Notes under the pieces: model-generated
The model's input: only the letters and a program-made list of their open reading frames with translations
What the model was told of the DNA's origin: nothing
Databases searched by the model: none
Translations under genes and position numbers: made by a program
NCBI GenBank assembly: GCA_050953445.1
Contig: JBMNMS010000001.1
Span: 124,001-188,000, forward strand
Direction of reading: 5' to 3'
DNA: 64,000 nucleotides
Origin: JBMNMS01 sp050953445
Lineage (GTDB): Bacteria > Bacillota > Clostridia > Peptostreptococcales > Anaerovoracaceae
In this document: positions 34,032 to 49,000 of the stretch, one piece after another
How the letters are laid out: each line of letters begins with the position of its first letter
Position numbering within the stretch: the first letter of the stretch is position 1

Positions 34032-37000
34032 TTAATTCTCAACAGTCCTTGATTTGAGATAATTGTTGAGTACTATTATTAAATCATCAATCTTGATTAA
34101 ACCATCACCATCGATATCGGCAGGGGAATTTGTTTCCGTCAGATAAAGACCCAGCAATACCAAAAGATCATCTATCTTGACCATGCCGTCCCCGTCAATA
34201 TCTCCTCCTTTAAGAATGACTTCTCCAAAGTCTTTATCATCATCCATAGCCAAGTTATTCTTTACATAACCAAGGTAACTGGTCATTTCAATACTCAGGG
34301 AATAATTACCTTCAAATACTACTGGGAACTCATATCCTCCTGACGCATCGGTTACTGCAGTAGCCACCGCCACCCCATCTTTCAGTAGTTTAACTGTAAC
34401 GCCCCCATGCCTTCCATCCTTTCTGCCTTCAAGTCTTACACTACCCTTCAGCTCAAAGCCTAAGCTCTTCAACTTTACGTACAGGGCATCCAAATGAGCC
34501 TTTTCGTCGATGAGTTTGGCCTTTGCTCCATCGGATAATTCCTCAAAGTCTGATAGCGCTGCATCCAAAAGGGGTTTATCCTCCTTAGCCACATCTTCCA
34601 CCGCCTTAGACAGTATGATTTGATGATCCGTCTTAAACCCAGCAGCCGCTGCCACATCCTTTAAATCTCCTATCTTCGCCTTTAATCCATCTAACTTGAT
34701 TTTTTCCTCCGACAACCTGCCCTTTACTTCTTCAGTCAGTTGATCATAGGCACTTAGCGCTTCGTCTACTTTACCTTCATCTCCTATAGTCACAGTCTCC
34801 GTATCAAGGTCTAAAGCCTCTTCATGGAGCTGTCTAAACTCGTCAGCAGCCACCTTTGCAAGCCCTATTAGCTTAACATCAAGGTTAATATCCTCACCTG
34901 ATACGCTGAATTCCCGGAGCTCAGATGTAAGGTAACCATTAGCAGAAACTGTGAAGCTGTAATCTCCTCCTTCAAGCCCAAAGGTGGCTTTTCCGCCTTC
35001 AGACGTAGTGGCACTTATGACCTTATCTTCGCTGGTGATTACTGTGATTGTGGCATCACTTACTGCCTCATCTGTCTCATCATCCTTGACAGTAAAGGTC
35101 ACGTCCTTAGCCTCCTGTAAAACTATGGTCGGAACCACTGTATTTCCATCAACAGTAAATTCACCAATTACTGCTCCATATCCGGCCAATACCACCGAGT
35201 AGGAATATTCTCCATTATTAAGACCTATCTTCGCCCTGCCGGCAGAATCTACAATGGCAGTCTTCCCTGTGCCAATAATAGCTATCTTCGCACCTTCAGC
35301 AGCGCCTCCGTCTTCACCCAGTTTTACGGTAAAGGTAACTATTGGCTGGCCATCTGTATTGAAACTTGTTGACAAGGTAGTCCTATATCCTCTGTCGTTT
35401 TTAGCGCTGATATCAATAGCGTGTCCTCCATTTTCCAGGTTTCCTTTTAGATTGTAATTGTATCTTCCCTTGTGGTCCACATATAGTTCATCACTGACAT
35501 CTACCCCATCCAGTTTGAGGCTGACATCATCTTCTTCCACGCTTCCCAGTATATCGGTAACCGTAAAGGTGATTTTGGTAATTTCATTGCTTACTTCAGC
35601 TCCATCCGCAGGTGTAATAAGTCTGACAACAGGGCCTAATTCCTCTACAGGCAAGGGTGCCGATAAAGTTCTTGTACTGGTCTTGCCTTCACTATAATTA
35701 GCATTGTAATCCGCACCTTTCATGTAGACCTTATAACTTTCCTCCCTTGGCTTGAGCTGATATGTACCTCTAAAGCTTCCAAAGCTGTCGGGTATAAATA
35801 TATTAGCCGCCACATCATCTACAAAGAGGACTGCAAGTCTTCCCTGTTCCATGATCCCGGTCACCGTTATCAAACCATTCTTAAGGGAATAGCTTACCTC
35901 TGTCGGCAATGGGATATCTTCCATTTCCTCAACCTTAATGTTAACATCCATCAACTTGCTGTATGAATTCTCATCATCTTCTTCCCAGGAGGCTCTATCC
36001 ATTAGGGCGGATGGAGCCCTGGATCCTCTCACCTTGGTTTTCAAACCTAAGGTATAATTACCTTCCGGCAAATCCTTTGCCAGCGTGACTTCGACTATGA
36101 AGGTCTTTCCACTACCTGCCGACACACCGAATCCGCTTTCAAAGCCCGGATACACCCTGTGGCTTATATCAGCTGTTACTTCCTCGCCTTCAGAATTCTT
36201 CAGATAGACCTTTTCAAAGTCAACATCGATGAGATCCCCAAGACCGGAGGTTTCATAAACTTTAACTTCGGTGCTTATAATCTGACTTTCCTCATCCTCC
36301 GTTCTCTTAGCCTTCATTCCATAAGGAGTTGTTGCATCAAAGACTATTCCATCAGCGGGTAGCTGCACCACCTGCAAGGTGAAGTAATCTTCTTCGTCAG
36401 TTCCCTCTACGGTTATTGAGTAAGTCCCGGCGGGATTTTTTATCACCATCAAATCACCATCGTTTACAATGCTTCGGGTCTCAAATTGCCCGTCGCCTTC
36501 CACCGTCATCCTTATTCCACTGCCCTCTAAGGTGGCCAGGAATATCCTCATCTCTTTCATGCCACTTTCAGTTTTCACCGTAGCTGAAACGGACTTAGGA
36601 TTATCATCTCCTCCCAGGAAACCACTCCTTGGTATGCTATGCTCATTCCTGTTCCGTAGAGCCTTTATGGTTTCGCTATTACCCGTTGCAAAGTGTTTTA
36701 CATAAGGCCCGTGAAGACCTGCTATTGACATGCTTTCCGGTTCGGCCAATTCGAAGCTCACATACAGGTTGAATCCTGCAGGATCTCTCAATGTAGCCTT
36801 TGGTGCTGCCAGATTGGCAGTGAAGGTTCTGGCCTCTCCAGGATACACCAGTTCCCTTCTTAGTGCGTCAGAATCCAATATGCCATAACCGTCTACGATC
36901 ATAATCCTGGGTGATATATAAACCGGACCCGTATGATCGTTTCTCACTGTTATTACAGCCTTTCCAAAGCCAAAGTCCACACCATCCTCAACCTCTATAT

Positions 37001-40000
37001 CCATCATGTCTATACCCATGACAGTTACAGGGATTGGCGGATCTATCTTCTTCCATCTGTCTACCGCATCAAATACGGATACAATAGAAGCGGCCACATC
37101 ATATTGTTTAGCTGCTGCGAAACCAGAATTCAAATAGACATTAGCTATTGAATTTGCCACTAATCCGGCAGTAGTTTTATCTGCTGTGTCCAGGGAGTCC
37201 TGCCAGGGTCCAACGACAGCATCGCCTACCGCACCGGCAACAGAACCGGCCAGAGAAGCCCCTGCCACTGCTGAACCTGATCCGAAAGCAAGTGCGGCCC
37301 CCATTATGGCATTGCTGGCTATGATATTCTTCATAAAGTTTAGATTCCAGCGGTCTGCCACATTTCCGTATCCCGTAGCCAAAGCTGAATTCAAATTCCC
37401 ATAAGCCCTGTATAGGTCTCCAAATTGCAGTACCCCGGGCACTAAATCTTCATCATCCCCTCTGTATATCCAAATATCCCTATATCTTCCCATTCTACCC
37501 TTTGGAAGCAGAATAGGTTCTCCATCTTCATCCCTCCCTGTAGCGTAGATGAATTCCAACTGCTGATTCAAATTCTTCACGTATTGCAACAGCACCTCCG
37601 CAGGATAATAGGAAGTATGGGGAATTGGCTGGGATTTATAGCCTTCAAGAAGCTCTATCGTCCCTAACAGCACTTCTTTAGCATTGTTGGATATGCCGTT
37701 TAACTCCATATATCTTGTGGACTCTATGTCGGCAATCCTGTATGCCTTCAGCGGATCCACCAATCCTCCCTTACTTTTATCCACTAAATCATTGTATACT
37801 TGATGGAATCTATCGCTTTCAACCACGGGTACATTCATAGCAAACACTGCATATTCCACCAGAAGTTTAACCTTATCCTTGTTTGAACTACATGCTTCTA
37901 CCTCATGATAGAATCTTGCAAGATAAGCATCTGTGTTTCCGTCCACATCCTGTCTACCGCCAAGGGTGCTTTCCAGTAGATCCATCAATTCCCGACTGCT
38001 GTAATCGGTAGCAGCAGCCTGTCTTGGAAGATTTCCTATCTTTTTAACCCAGGCAGGAGCAGCATCGGCAATTTCAAATACCTGAGAAGCATCGGATATC
38101 GCTGCCAACGCATCCACCACTTCGCCAATCTTGAAGGTCGCCTTGTCAAAAGCCGAAATTATGGCCGTCGCACCTTCCTTGCTAAGAATTCCATGTTCAT
38201 TTACCGCATCAAGAACCTCCACTACCGTTGCTGTATCCACCCCTAAGAACTGAGTGAAAGTTATGTCAGCTCCTAACTTGGCAAAGATCTGGGTCGTTTC
38301 ATTGCTGTCAATCATAACTCTGAGCTTTCCTGCAACCGTATCAAGGGCCCTTGCCTTTGAAGCCGCCGCAATAGATGCCGAAGCAAATGCTATATTTTTA
38401 CCCGCTATATTTTGCCCCTGAGTGTGCAATTTGTTGAGTTCCATCCTGGCATCACTTGGTGCAATCCTATAAAGTTCATCGTAAAGATCCCTGGCCTTTT
38501 CCATATCTTCAGCGGCCTGGATATTATATGTGGTAGCCAGATCAAGATACCTTGCCCTGTCCTCGTCGTTTCCGGCTTTCGCCGCTTTTTCCGCCTCTGC
38601 CGCAGCCATTTTGGCATATGCATGTGAGGACTCGACATACTTTTTGTAGCCCTCCAATTCCCTGTAGGAACCTGCTGCCTTCATGGCATTAATCGCATTT
38701 CCAAGCTGATCATTGAAGAATGTAAATATTTCTTCCCAATTAATATTGGCAATGGTTTCTGACATTATATCAAGGGATAGTTGTAAAGCACCTACCTCAT
38801 TGACCAGGTCTTTGAAATCCTTAACAGCAGTTCTGAAAGTCTTGGATTCAAGACCTAAAATTTTCTGTTCCTGAGGAGTCAGTTTTATTAAATCCTCTTT
38901 GAGGCTTTCCACCTCTATGTTCATCTTAGATAAAGCCTTTTCCAGTCCTTCGTATGTGTCCTTCCAACCGGCCACTGTTCCTAAGACATTGGCCAGACCC
39001 GCAATGGCGTCAAGGCCATAGGTTATGCTCTCCGCAGCTATCACATGGGTAAAGTAATTGTCGGTATCCATTATGCCTTCCACAAGTCCTTCCCCAATTT
39101 TGTTTATAGCTCCATCTATGTTCTGACCCATAAGTTCCAGTTCTTTAATAATATCATCCAAAGCATTCACATAGGTCTTGCTATCATATCTTTGAATGGA
39201 AAGTGGAGCTACAACTACATTCCCTATTTTGCCTGTCCTCACCGCCAATCCTGGTAACTTTGTCCAGTCCCCTATGGCGGGAGCATAGATCGTAAACTCA
39301 CCGTAGGTGGTTTCTCCTGCTTCCACATCACCGATAAGCATTTCCGGCCCATCCTGGTTGCCATATTTTTTGGAGTAAACGTCCCATATCTCCGCTACAT
39401 TACCGGGTGTAGGAATGTTGGGAGCAGCCACGACCAATCCGTACGCCGGCCCATCCCCGATATTGGTTACATTTACCCTTAGCTTGTAGCTATCGGCTAA
39501 ATGTGCCGGTGTGATTTCATAACTGATATAAACCTTAGGCGGTGGCGAAATTTTTTGACTTCTCACCGCTGTCATTCCTTCATAAAGCTCGCCCTCTTCA
39601 CCCTCCATTCCTGAAACTTCAAAGCTATATTCTAGCCAGGAGAATATCTCAGCCACATCCAATTTCATATCACCGAACAGGTCTTTATATTCATCCATGT
39701 AGTCAAGTGCATCCCTATAGAAGGAATTTAACCCTTCGGGAGGTATGACATTGAAGTCAATTTTAATCTCTTCGTTAGGCCCTAATTTGTTTAGAGTCAA
39801 AACCCCGGTGCCTCTATCGAATTCAACGGTAGATTCCGATGTATTTCTTCTAATCAATATCTGGGGATCCATCAGTCCGGTAATGATATTTAACCCTTCT
39901 CCCAAACTGCCATCCGAACGAGGCTTACCATCTGCAACCCTTAAGGTTATCTTGATGTTGTTCATGAAATCTGAATTTGAAGGATTCTTCAAGCTGAAAT

Positions 40001-43000
40001 TCAACCTGGTGCTCTGTTTTTCCATAGCCACATCATGGGCAAAACCAAAATCCGAAAGGGCTTCACCCATTCGTTCGGGCTGGTTTCCTCCATCAGACAA
40101 GCTGCCTATGAAGCTGCGGCTGAAGTTCTTCTGTTCCTTAACAGTAGTTCCTGCAAAGAGACCTTTATATTCCTTTGTCATCCTTGTGATTTCACTATCA
40201 TCCCCATCAAGGTAAGACTTAGCTGGCAGATATCGAACCAGTACGGGGATATCACAACTATAATGAACAGATTCCTCATTCTCCAGGGCACTACCTTCAA
40301 GCCTGAGGGTAAATCTGAACTCCGTCTCATCGATGTATTTGGGTACAGCGTTAAGAGGATGTACATAGTCACCGTTCTCATTCTTCAAGTTGGTTGTAAA
40401 TACTCCCCTGTTGTTCTCTTCATCATAGGAAATCATTTTCAATGATCCGCTGCCAAAATAGTCCACCTCACTGATCCATGCCTGCACATTGTTGATTCCA
40501 ACTTCCTCAGGTAAAATCACTTCGAACTGGCCATTCTCATCGATTTCGCCCAGCTCAGCCTCGTAGTAGAAATTATCTGTATAGGCCATCCAGTTAATGT
40601 CCTTAATATCCGAAGGATTAAGAGCCCCAAGTTCTCTGCTTCCAACCCTTCCCACCGGTGTATTGAGCAGGAATGTTCCTTCAGGCAACCCTGTGTCGGA
40701 TTCGTCCACCCTGACAGTTAACCCCATTATAGGGGTATTGTTAGCCGAAGGATTTGTTACGGCGACCCCTCCTCTGACCATTGAACTTAAATAATAAAAC
40801 TCTGCTTCGTCACCGGGGAAGTTGGCTATGATACCAGTTTTACCTGCGGCATAATCATTGTTTTCCATCTGGTAAAGAGCACCCGCATAGTTACCGGCAG
40901 TTATGGCTGTTCCATCTGCATTCATCACAAGATCTGAATTAAAGTCGAATACATAGGCCATCTTCTTTACGGTAATTATCTGTTCTTTTAAGTTGACCAT
41001 GGCGGCTACATCTACGGTAGCAACATAAGGTGTTATTCCCTCCCCTGAGACACTCAATGTATAAAGCCCTGCCGGTATATTGTCGAATCTCACCTGTCCA
41101 TTTTCATCGGTTTCGCCCGCTATCATCCTGGCAGGAACCACCTGGCCTTCCTCATGTTCCGGTCCAAACACTTCAACCCTTACACCCTCTAAAGCCGTCT
41201 GCTTTTCGTTTCTGACCTCAAATATAACAGTTCCCTGATTTTCAGCACCTACATAGATGGAAACGGGTATCCTTACCGTATCAATGCCATCAGCCATAAG
41301 GATCAACTCATCCTCATAAATTCCCTCCTGCACATATGAACCAGGTGCTATATAAAGGCTTATAGTAGCCTTGGCATCCTTATCTCTTATGGATAGTCCG
41401 TCGGATAAAGGTCTGATTTTTTCTGTTCCGCCGGTAGTTATGCTTACAAAGGGCAGTTCCTCCCTGGTAGTAACCCTCAGATTCTCAATATCCTTAGTCC
41501 CCTTATTTACAATCCTGACAACCTGGCTAACACCTTCTCCCGGTCTTACAGATGCCGCTATTTCCTTCTTAGCCGGACTACCATCCGTCTCTCTGTTGGA
41601 AAGAACCGTAACATCCATGACGGCAACAGCTTCAACTACCGTAATCTCGATCTTCTGTTTTCTCGTCTTGTTGCCATTAGCATTATAGCTGGTGGTAAAC
41701 TCGTATTCGTAATTGCCGGGATCAACTCCAGCCTCCGCCTCTATACTTAAAGTAACTTTGGCGTTTTCACCAATATCCAAGGATGTTGCCCCAAGGGAGA
41801 TGGCACTAAGATTTAAACCGCTATTAACCGGAGTTAATTCACCGATACCTATGCTATTTGCCTGCATGGTTCCCACATTTACTATGGTTCCTTCTAAGTT
41901 AATGCTCTTTCCCTGTACTATCGTAACCTTTGAAGGCAGATTTACGAAAATTCCTTCAACTGTAAATACTTTGGATTCGCTAACCTTGCTAACCCCACCC
42001 ACATTGGAAGTGGCCTTAACGGTGTAACTGCCGCCAAAGTCAGCCGGAAGGATGAATTCATGGCTAAAATTACCTGCTTCATCGCAATCTACCACTGTTC
42101 TCCATTCCTCTTCCCCGATTATGCGGATAAGAGCCTTGGTTCCTGAAACGCCTATGCCTCCAACTTTTCCGGTTATCCTTATCTTTTCACCTGCCCCATA
42201 CTGACTGACCGGGCTACCGCCTTCATTTACAGTATTTATACTTATGTCGAAATCTTGTACACATGCAAGTGTACGCTCCTCCGTGGCCAACAGTTCCAAT
42301 CCGCTCTTGGCCTCAAATGCTACCGTGTATTGACCAATAGAGAGGTTATCGAATTTAACGCTGCCCTTATAGGTTCCCGTAAGCTGGTTATATTCTAATT
42401 CACCCTGTTTCATAACTTGACTTTCAGAGTTCAAAACCTTGTAGGTCACCTGAGCATCATGTATTTTCAGCCAGTTCCGATCCGTATGTATCAGGCTAAC
42501 AGCAAATAATGCCGTTCCATTTTTCGTAATTGCCTGTGTTGAATCTATGTCGAATTCATAACCCCCGGTAACGGTCAAGGATCCATTCAATGCAGCATTA
42601 TCTCTGTTTTTCAGCCTCATCTTCATTCCGCTGTCAGCATAAGCTTTGAGTATATATTTCCCTGTGGGCTTTATTTCCGCTTTCCAGGAATCCATAGTGA
42701 CATTTATGGTCTGCCCGGGATTTATAATGGTAGTCACCAACTTTTCTCCAACCTTTATTCCATTGGCATAAAGGGTCAGAGTAAAGTCTCTGTCCGTCGG
42801 TGCCTCGCCATCATTTATTAAAGTGATAACAGTGTTCACATCGCTTCCCAGGGACACCTCCCCCTCGGTCACTATGGCCACTATTTTAAGTCCGGGAAGT
42901 TCTGTTGTAATGCTCCCATCAAAGCTGGCAGATACCTCGTTATTGGTTATATCGCTTTCAACTATAGAGCCTCTTTCGTTAACCCTTGCTGTAATGGTCC

Positions 43001-46000
43001 TGCCTCCTTCAACCGGATTCTTCCAAATGAAGGATACGGGCACAGTTTCACCCCTATTTATAGATTCCTTCTTAACGGTTCCCAGATATTTTCTATCTGC
43101 ATAGAAGTTTATGTCTATTACGTCATCTTTTATATTGCAACCCTTGTTGTGCAACTTCAATGTTACGACAACAGGATCGCTGCCAGTTAGGATGCCGCTT
43201 GATGGTGTAAGCTTCATATCCTTCAAAGATAGATCCGGATAGACCATGCGTATCTCTTTGGTAAGGGTCAAACGGTTATTAGTTTCATTGGATTCTATAA
43301 CGTAATTGGTGGGACCGTCCACCATTACTTCAAATTTATAAACACCTCCTGATGTGGGCTTAAAGCTGCTGTAAACGGTGGTCTGATCGCCTGGATTCAA
43401 GCCACCTTCCACCATTTTTGAAGCTATTAGCTTTCCGTTGGCGAAGAAGCTTACCTTGAAAGCTTCCCCGTGTGCATCGCCGCTGTTTAACACATCCACG
43501 GACAGGCCCACAGAACTCCTGTATCCAACATCATCGTCCAAGTCTACTGTAAAGCTATCCTCTATTGCCACTAAGTCAGGGAAATACACTTGACCGGCTC
43601 CTACCTGAACATCCAGCCTGTTATTATCATGATTCCTTTCCTCCACCATCTTCCCAATATCATTAGCTATCACCGAAACGATATGACTGCCGGCAGGAAC
43701 CTTCCAGTCAAATTCAATGAAGGCAGAACCATTGACGTCTATAGGATTATTGTCCCCGTCAAAGACCTTATAGCCCTTGTATTTGTAATCCACATAAAAG
43801 CCTACATAGAATTTGCTGTTCACTGCTACGCTATGTTTTTCAGGGCTTTCATTTTCCCACCAGGCGGTATTAGGCTCATTATAAATCTCAGCCCTTACCG
43901 TCACCTCATCACCCTGATTAAGGCTGTTTTGGCTTACCTCTACTCCGTTTTTATAGAATTTTACTTCTCTTATCCTCAGGTCAGCTCTTTTATCTTCAAC
44001 ATTTACCAAAAACTCCAGCGTTGAAGATGTCAGGTTATTATCGGTAACCGTCAGATAAGCCTTTTTTGAACCCCCTTCTAAATACACATGATTCACCGTT
44101 AGACCATTGGCAGAATGACCGTCACCAAATTCCCAAAGATAGTTAACTATGTATCCATCGGGGTCATAAGACTTAGAGGCATCGAAATGTGCCACTTCAC
44201 CTGCCAAGGTCACCAGATCTGCGGTCATGGCTATGGGGGGAGCATTGATTATTAGCTGGGCCTCTTTCTTTATAAATTGATTCTTCTCGTCCTCCTCCAT
44301 AAGCCAGGCTCTCAATATCCATTTTCCGCTTACCTGAATATCATATTCTTCTTCCAGTCCTTGTGTAACGAACTGCTGATATACATAGATCTCCTCACCG
44401 GCAATGATCTCATTTATTATATTGCTCCTGCCAATTGTAACTGTTTTCCCATCCTTTTCCGCCTCAAAGAGAACGGATATCTTCTCCATTGTATACTTGC
44501 CCTTGTTTTCAAGTAAGGCTCTTACGGATATGGTGTCTCCGGGATTTGGCTGAACCCCAATATCATAATAGGCTATTCCCGGTTCGTCATCTCCCTCTTC
44601 CGTATAACTGCGTCCATATTCTACGGCATTTATAACTATGCCGGTACCATACTCCACCTCGTACCAGACCGGATCTACAAATCCCGATCCATCTGATTTC
44701 TTCGGTATTTCATCGATTATATAAATGTAACCGTAATCCCTCCAATAGTTATTTATAGAAAGGGTAACTCCTTCATCCTGGGGATTATCCGTCAGATAGC
44801 GCTTTACCGATGCCAAAGAGCTGCTTATCCTTTCATCAGGCAGCATTATCACCTGATACCTTACGCTGCTTTCACCCAGAGTGAATCCGGGTTTAGGTAC
44901 TTTCAGCCTGATCATATTGGTATCATCGCTGAGAGGTACCGTTACCTCAGAATTATCAGGCACATGAATAGCAGTTTTTTGTCCGGTTTTCAGATTGATC
45001 AGGTAATTGGGGAAGCCTGTATATCCCTCATTGATAAGGGATAGGGTTTCTCCTGTCTCCGGATCAGGCAACAATCCATCTCTGCCTATGATTTCAGTGG
45101 TTACATCAACTATCAACGAGTCTAATTCCACCCCGTCGTAAGTTTTATGAGATAGACTTGCTGTAAACTTCTTGAATTCCCCTTCATAGGGTTTGTCGCC
45201 TTCGCCGCTTTCATACATCTTCCAGCGCACCAGCCAATAACCGCTTACAGACTCACCCGGCTCAATATCACCAAGTGATAGCTTAAACCCTCCACCTGTG
45301 GAGGCCGAACCCCAGGATCCGCCGATTATCTCAAACTCAGTCAACAGTCCGGACTGGTTGGTGGTTACCTCTATCTTTCCTGAATCTATGGACAGATTTC
45401 TTGCCCAGCCACTGCCGTTGTTGGTGGCGGTAACCCCTAATTTAAACGGAACACCAGACAATATCTTATGTGGTACATAATAATTCAAAGTCACCTGAGG
45501 CTGTGGATATATGGTAATTTCCACCCCCTCAGTACTTGTCTCCACAAATTTACCATTTACATAATAGGTTATTATGGCTTTCGCATAGTACTTTTTACCT
45601 ACTTCCGGATCATCTCCCCCCAGGCCCTTCATAGGTATTATCTGCCACTTGCCTGTCAAAGATTTCCCGGCACCTAAGGATGACGTTCCATCCAAGCTTT
45701 CTATGCCTATAACCCCATCCGATTTCAACACGTAATCCGACGGTGATATCTCCACTCCGTTTTCATCCGTCAGCACCACTCGCACATTAACGTTTTGAAG
45801 GGCATAGGAAGGATAGCCATTGGATACCCTCAAGGTAGCATCGAAGGCCTGTCTTTCAATAGTAGCCGTCTGATTCAGACTAAGCTTGACAATTTCATAC
45901 ACGCTGCCTCCGCCCGTTTCATCATCGGTAGCCGGTGGTGCAGGTGGTGGGAGCAGATAATCTATCTCCGCTAATTGACCTTCCGGTAGCTTGAATTCCT

Positions 46001-49000
46001 CTGTGGTTGCAGGGCTCCCGTCTAAGGGTTTCACTGTAACGCTAACAGGGGTGTCGCTGGGATTGTATAAGGGTAATTTAGCTTCTATTACCTCAGGCGG
46101 ATCCACAGGAAGACCTGTGTCGGGATCAAAGCTTACATAATTGGCTTTCAGTCTTATGAAGTTGGGAGCATTGCTGTAGGGTAACAGGTATTGACCCGGC
46201 TGCACCTGAAGCTGCAGCCTTACGCTGCCATGAGCCGGTATCTCCCCTATATAGCCTCCCCCTATAATGCTTATGCCCGTATCCGTACCTTTTTCCCGTA
46301 CCACCTGAGCTGTTACATCTGTTAGAGCCACAAGCCCCGTATTTATAATCTGGGCTTCAACTATCATTGGCCCCTGAACCTCTTTAGGTATGTTGATCCA
46401 AGGTGGAACAAAACCGAAATTGGGTTTGGGAATCTTAACACCGAATTCCAATTCCAATTTAATCTCATACTCATCTTGTATGGTGGTTGGAATAACCGTC
46501 CATTCAATCTGAACCGGAAGGCTCTCCATTTCAACCTCCAAGGGAGCCAGGTTAGCTCCAGGCATTATGCTGCATTGGCCTGTAAGCTTCTTCCTTCCGC
46601 TTGCTGTAATGGAATAGCTATATTCCCCCAGGGGTTTATCAGTCAATGTGACAACACCTTCGGTATTGGTTCTGCCTGCAAAGGTCTGATAATAGGTTTT
46701 AGTTTGACCCCCCTCCTGATAGGTATAGGGCTCTTTTCCTATCAAGGATACTTCGGCGTTTACCACCCTGCTTCCTGTATCATCGGACACTATAAACGAG
46801 ATGTCGCCCCGGTTGGCACTGGATATTTCCGCCGCCACGGTGACTACTGCCGAATAACTACCATTTGTTACCATTACCTTATCCTGATATTGCCCTAAGC
46901 TCACCGTTTCTCCCGGAGCAAAGATGACATCGAAGGTGGCACTTTCCTTAGGCATAAGGTTAACCTTAGAAAGGTTGGATGCACTTATCCAGGGAATAGT
47001 TGAAGGCTGTTCAAGTCTTATGCCGTTCATTGCACCAAGACCTTTGTTCGTAATCTTTATCGTCTTTACAATTTCGCTTCCGGGGTTAAGTCCTACCATA
47101 ACGCCCTTTGGATCCGTTATAGGAATCGGCGTGGCTGGCCTGAGGTTTAACTTAATATTGCTCACCGCTTTTGTTCCGTCCGATGCGGTTACCTCCACCT
47201 TGAAATAGGCTGTATCGTCAGCCTCCAAGGGAGCATTAAAGTCCACTATTACCGATGTGGATTGACCCGGCAGCAGTGTTTTGAGCATACCGGAACTATC
47301 TATGGTAGCGACTATGTTGTTCTCCCCCACAGGCATAATCTTGGCGGTAAGCCCGGTAAGGGCATTATCCCCTGCAAGAGCTGCGTTCTTTATGGTTATG
47401 GTTTTTGAAAACCTTGAATTCTTAACGGCTGTTAACTCTAAATTAGATGGCTCGGCAACCATGCCCTTAACATCGAAAGTGGTTGTGGCGGCATTTCCAA
47501 GAAGTCTTTGCAAAGCAAATACAGCTACATTCCACTTACCCGCTTCGCCGTATCTGGGATAGAAGTTATAGCTGAAGTTACCATATTCATCTGTTTTCAG
47601 GAATCTTATATGTTCTCCCTGATAACGATAAATTACCTCGTTTCCTCTTTCATCTCTTCCAATTCTGGGTTCATTAAGCTCCGGCAATAGCATCAGATCA
47701 AGGACCACCAACTGGTCGGCAAAAGGACTGCCATCCTGATAGGTGAAGTTTCCGGTTATCCTTACCTCCTCTCCCAACCTATAGGACTCCTTATCCACTG
47801 AAACATTGGCTATGGTATTTTCCACAACTCTGATGTTTACTATCTCCGACAAGGCAGGCCTTCCCGATTCCCCACCTTCTATGGTCAATGTATAGGTGTT
47901 GCTCGTAAGGAATCCCAGTGCAATCTGCCCCCTGAATACTCCGCCAATATATTGCAATTCTCCCTGCCTTATCACCTGCTCACCCAGGTTTAAGGTATAG
48001 GAAGCTGAGACATCATCATCAGGTCCCAACAGTTTAGATCTGTTGCTGGAATCATAGAATTTTGCCTCCACATCAATGTAATGATCCGCAGATGAATATA
48101 GTACAGCCAGAAAATCATCATCCGCCATCCTCTTATTCGGACTTGTCTCCATTATTAGCTGATGACCAACTTCTATGGGCAGGGTGATCCACACCCTCTT
48201 TCTTGGCCTCTCGGGTCGCACGGGCTGCTGACGTATGGCATTATAGGTGTCAGCCACTATCTTATATTCGAATTTTCCCGCTTCTTTCGGTGTATAGGTT
48301 AAGGGAACAACAGATGTGCTATATCCCCTTAATCCCTGCAGGTTATATCCTGCCACCTGTTTCCAATCCTTGTCTACATCTTCTTCTGGTCTGCCCTCGA
48401 CATACTTTCTTGCATACAATCCGACAGTGAAGGGAGTGAAGACTGTTGCCATGCTTTCATTGCCTACCGAAACCATAAACGTCATGGGCGTCCCATAGCT
48501 TCCTGTGCTGGGAGGGCCGACATTGGTAATGTTAAGGTCCGGGTATATGATATTAAAGGAAGGCAAGGTTTCTACCTCCTCTAAAGCTTCCTCCAACACC
48601 ATCCTTTCCTTATCTACCGTAACCTTCAGGGAAAAAGGCTTTTTGGTACCATCGGCCTCTTCAATGGGCTCTATAACCTGCCACCTTCCTGTAACGGTTT
48701 TCGTTTCCCCTGCTGACATCCCATTGATTGTAACATTCCTAAAGGACAATCCACCTATGGAAAGATCCACTTTAAAACTGTCTACCACCGGGAATACGGA
48801 AATATTGGTAAGTTTCACGCTGAACATCAATGAAGTTCCCTGTGAAAAAGTGGTTTCCTTAGGCTCCCAATCGATGCTATCTATCGTGATCTTCGGATAC
48901 TCCACATCGAAGACGGGAGTCTCCTTTTCATAAACATTGTTGATCTTGTCAAGCTCAATGTGGACAGGATCGGTTACATCCGCTGCAACTTTGATCAAAT

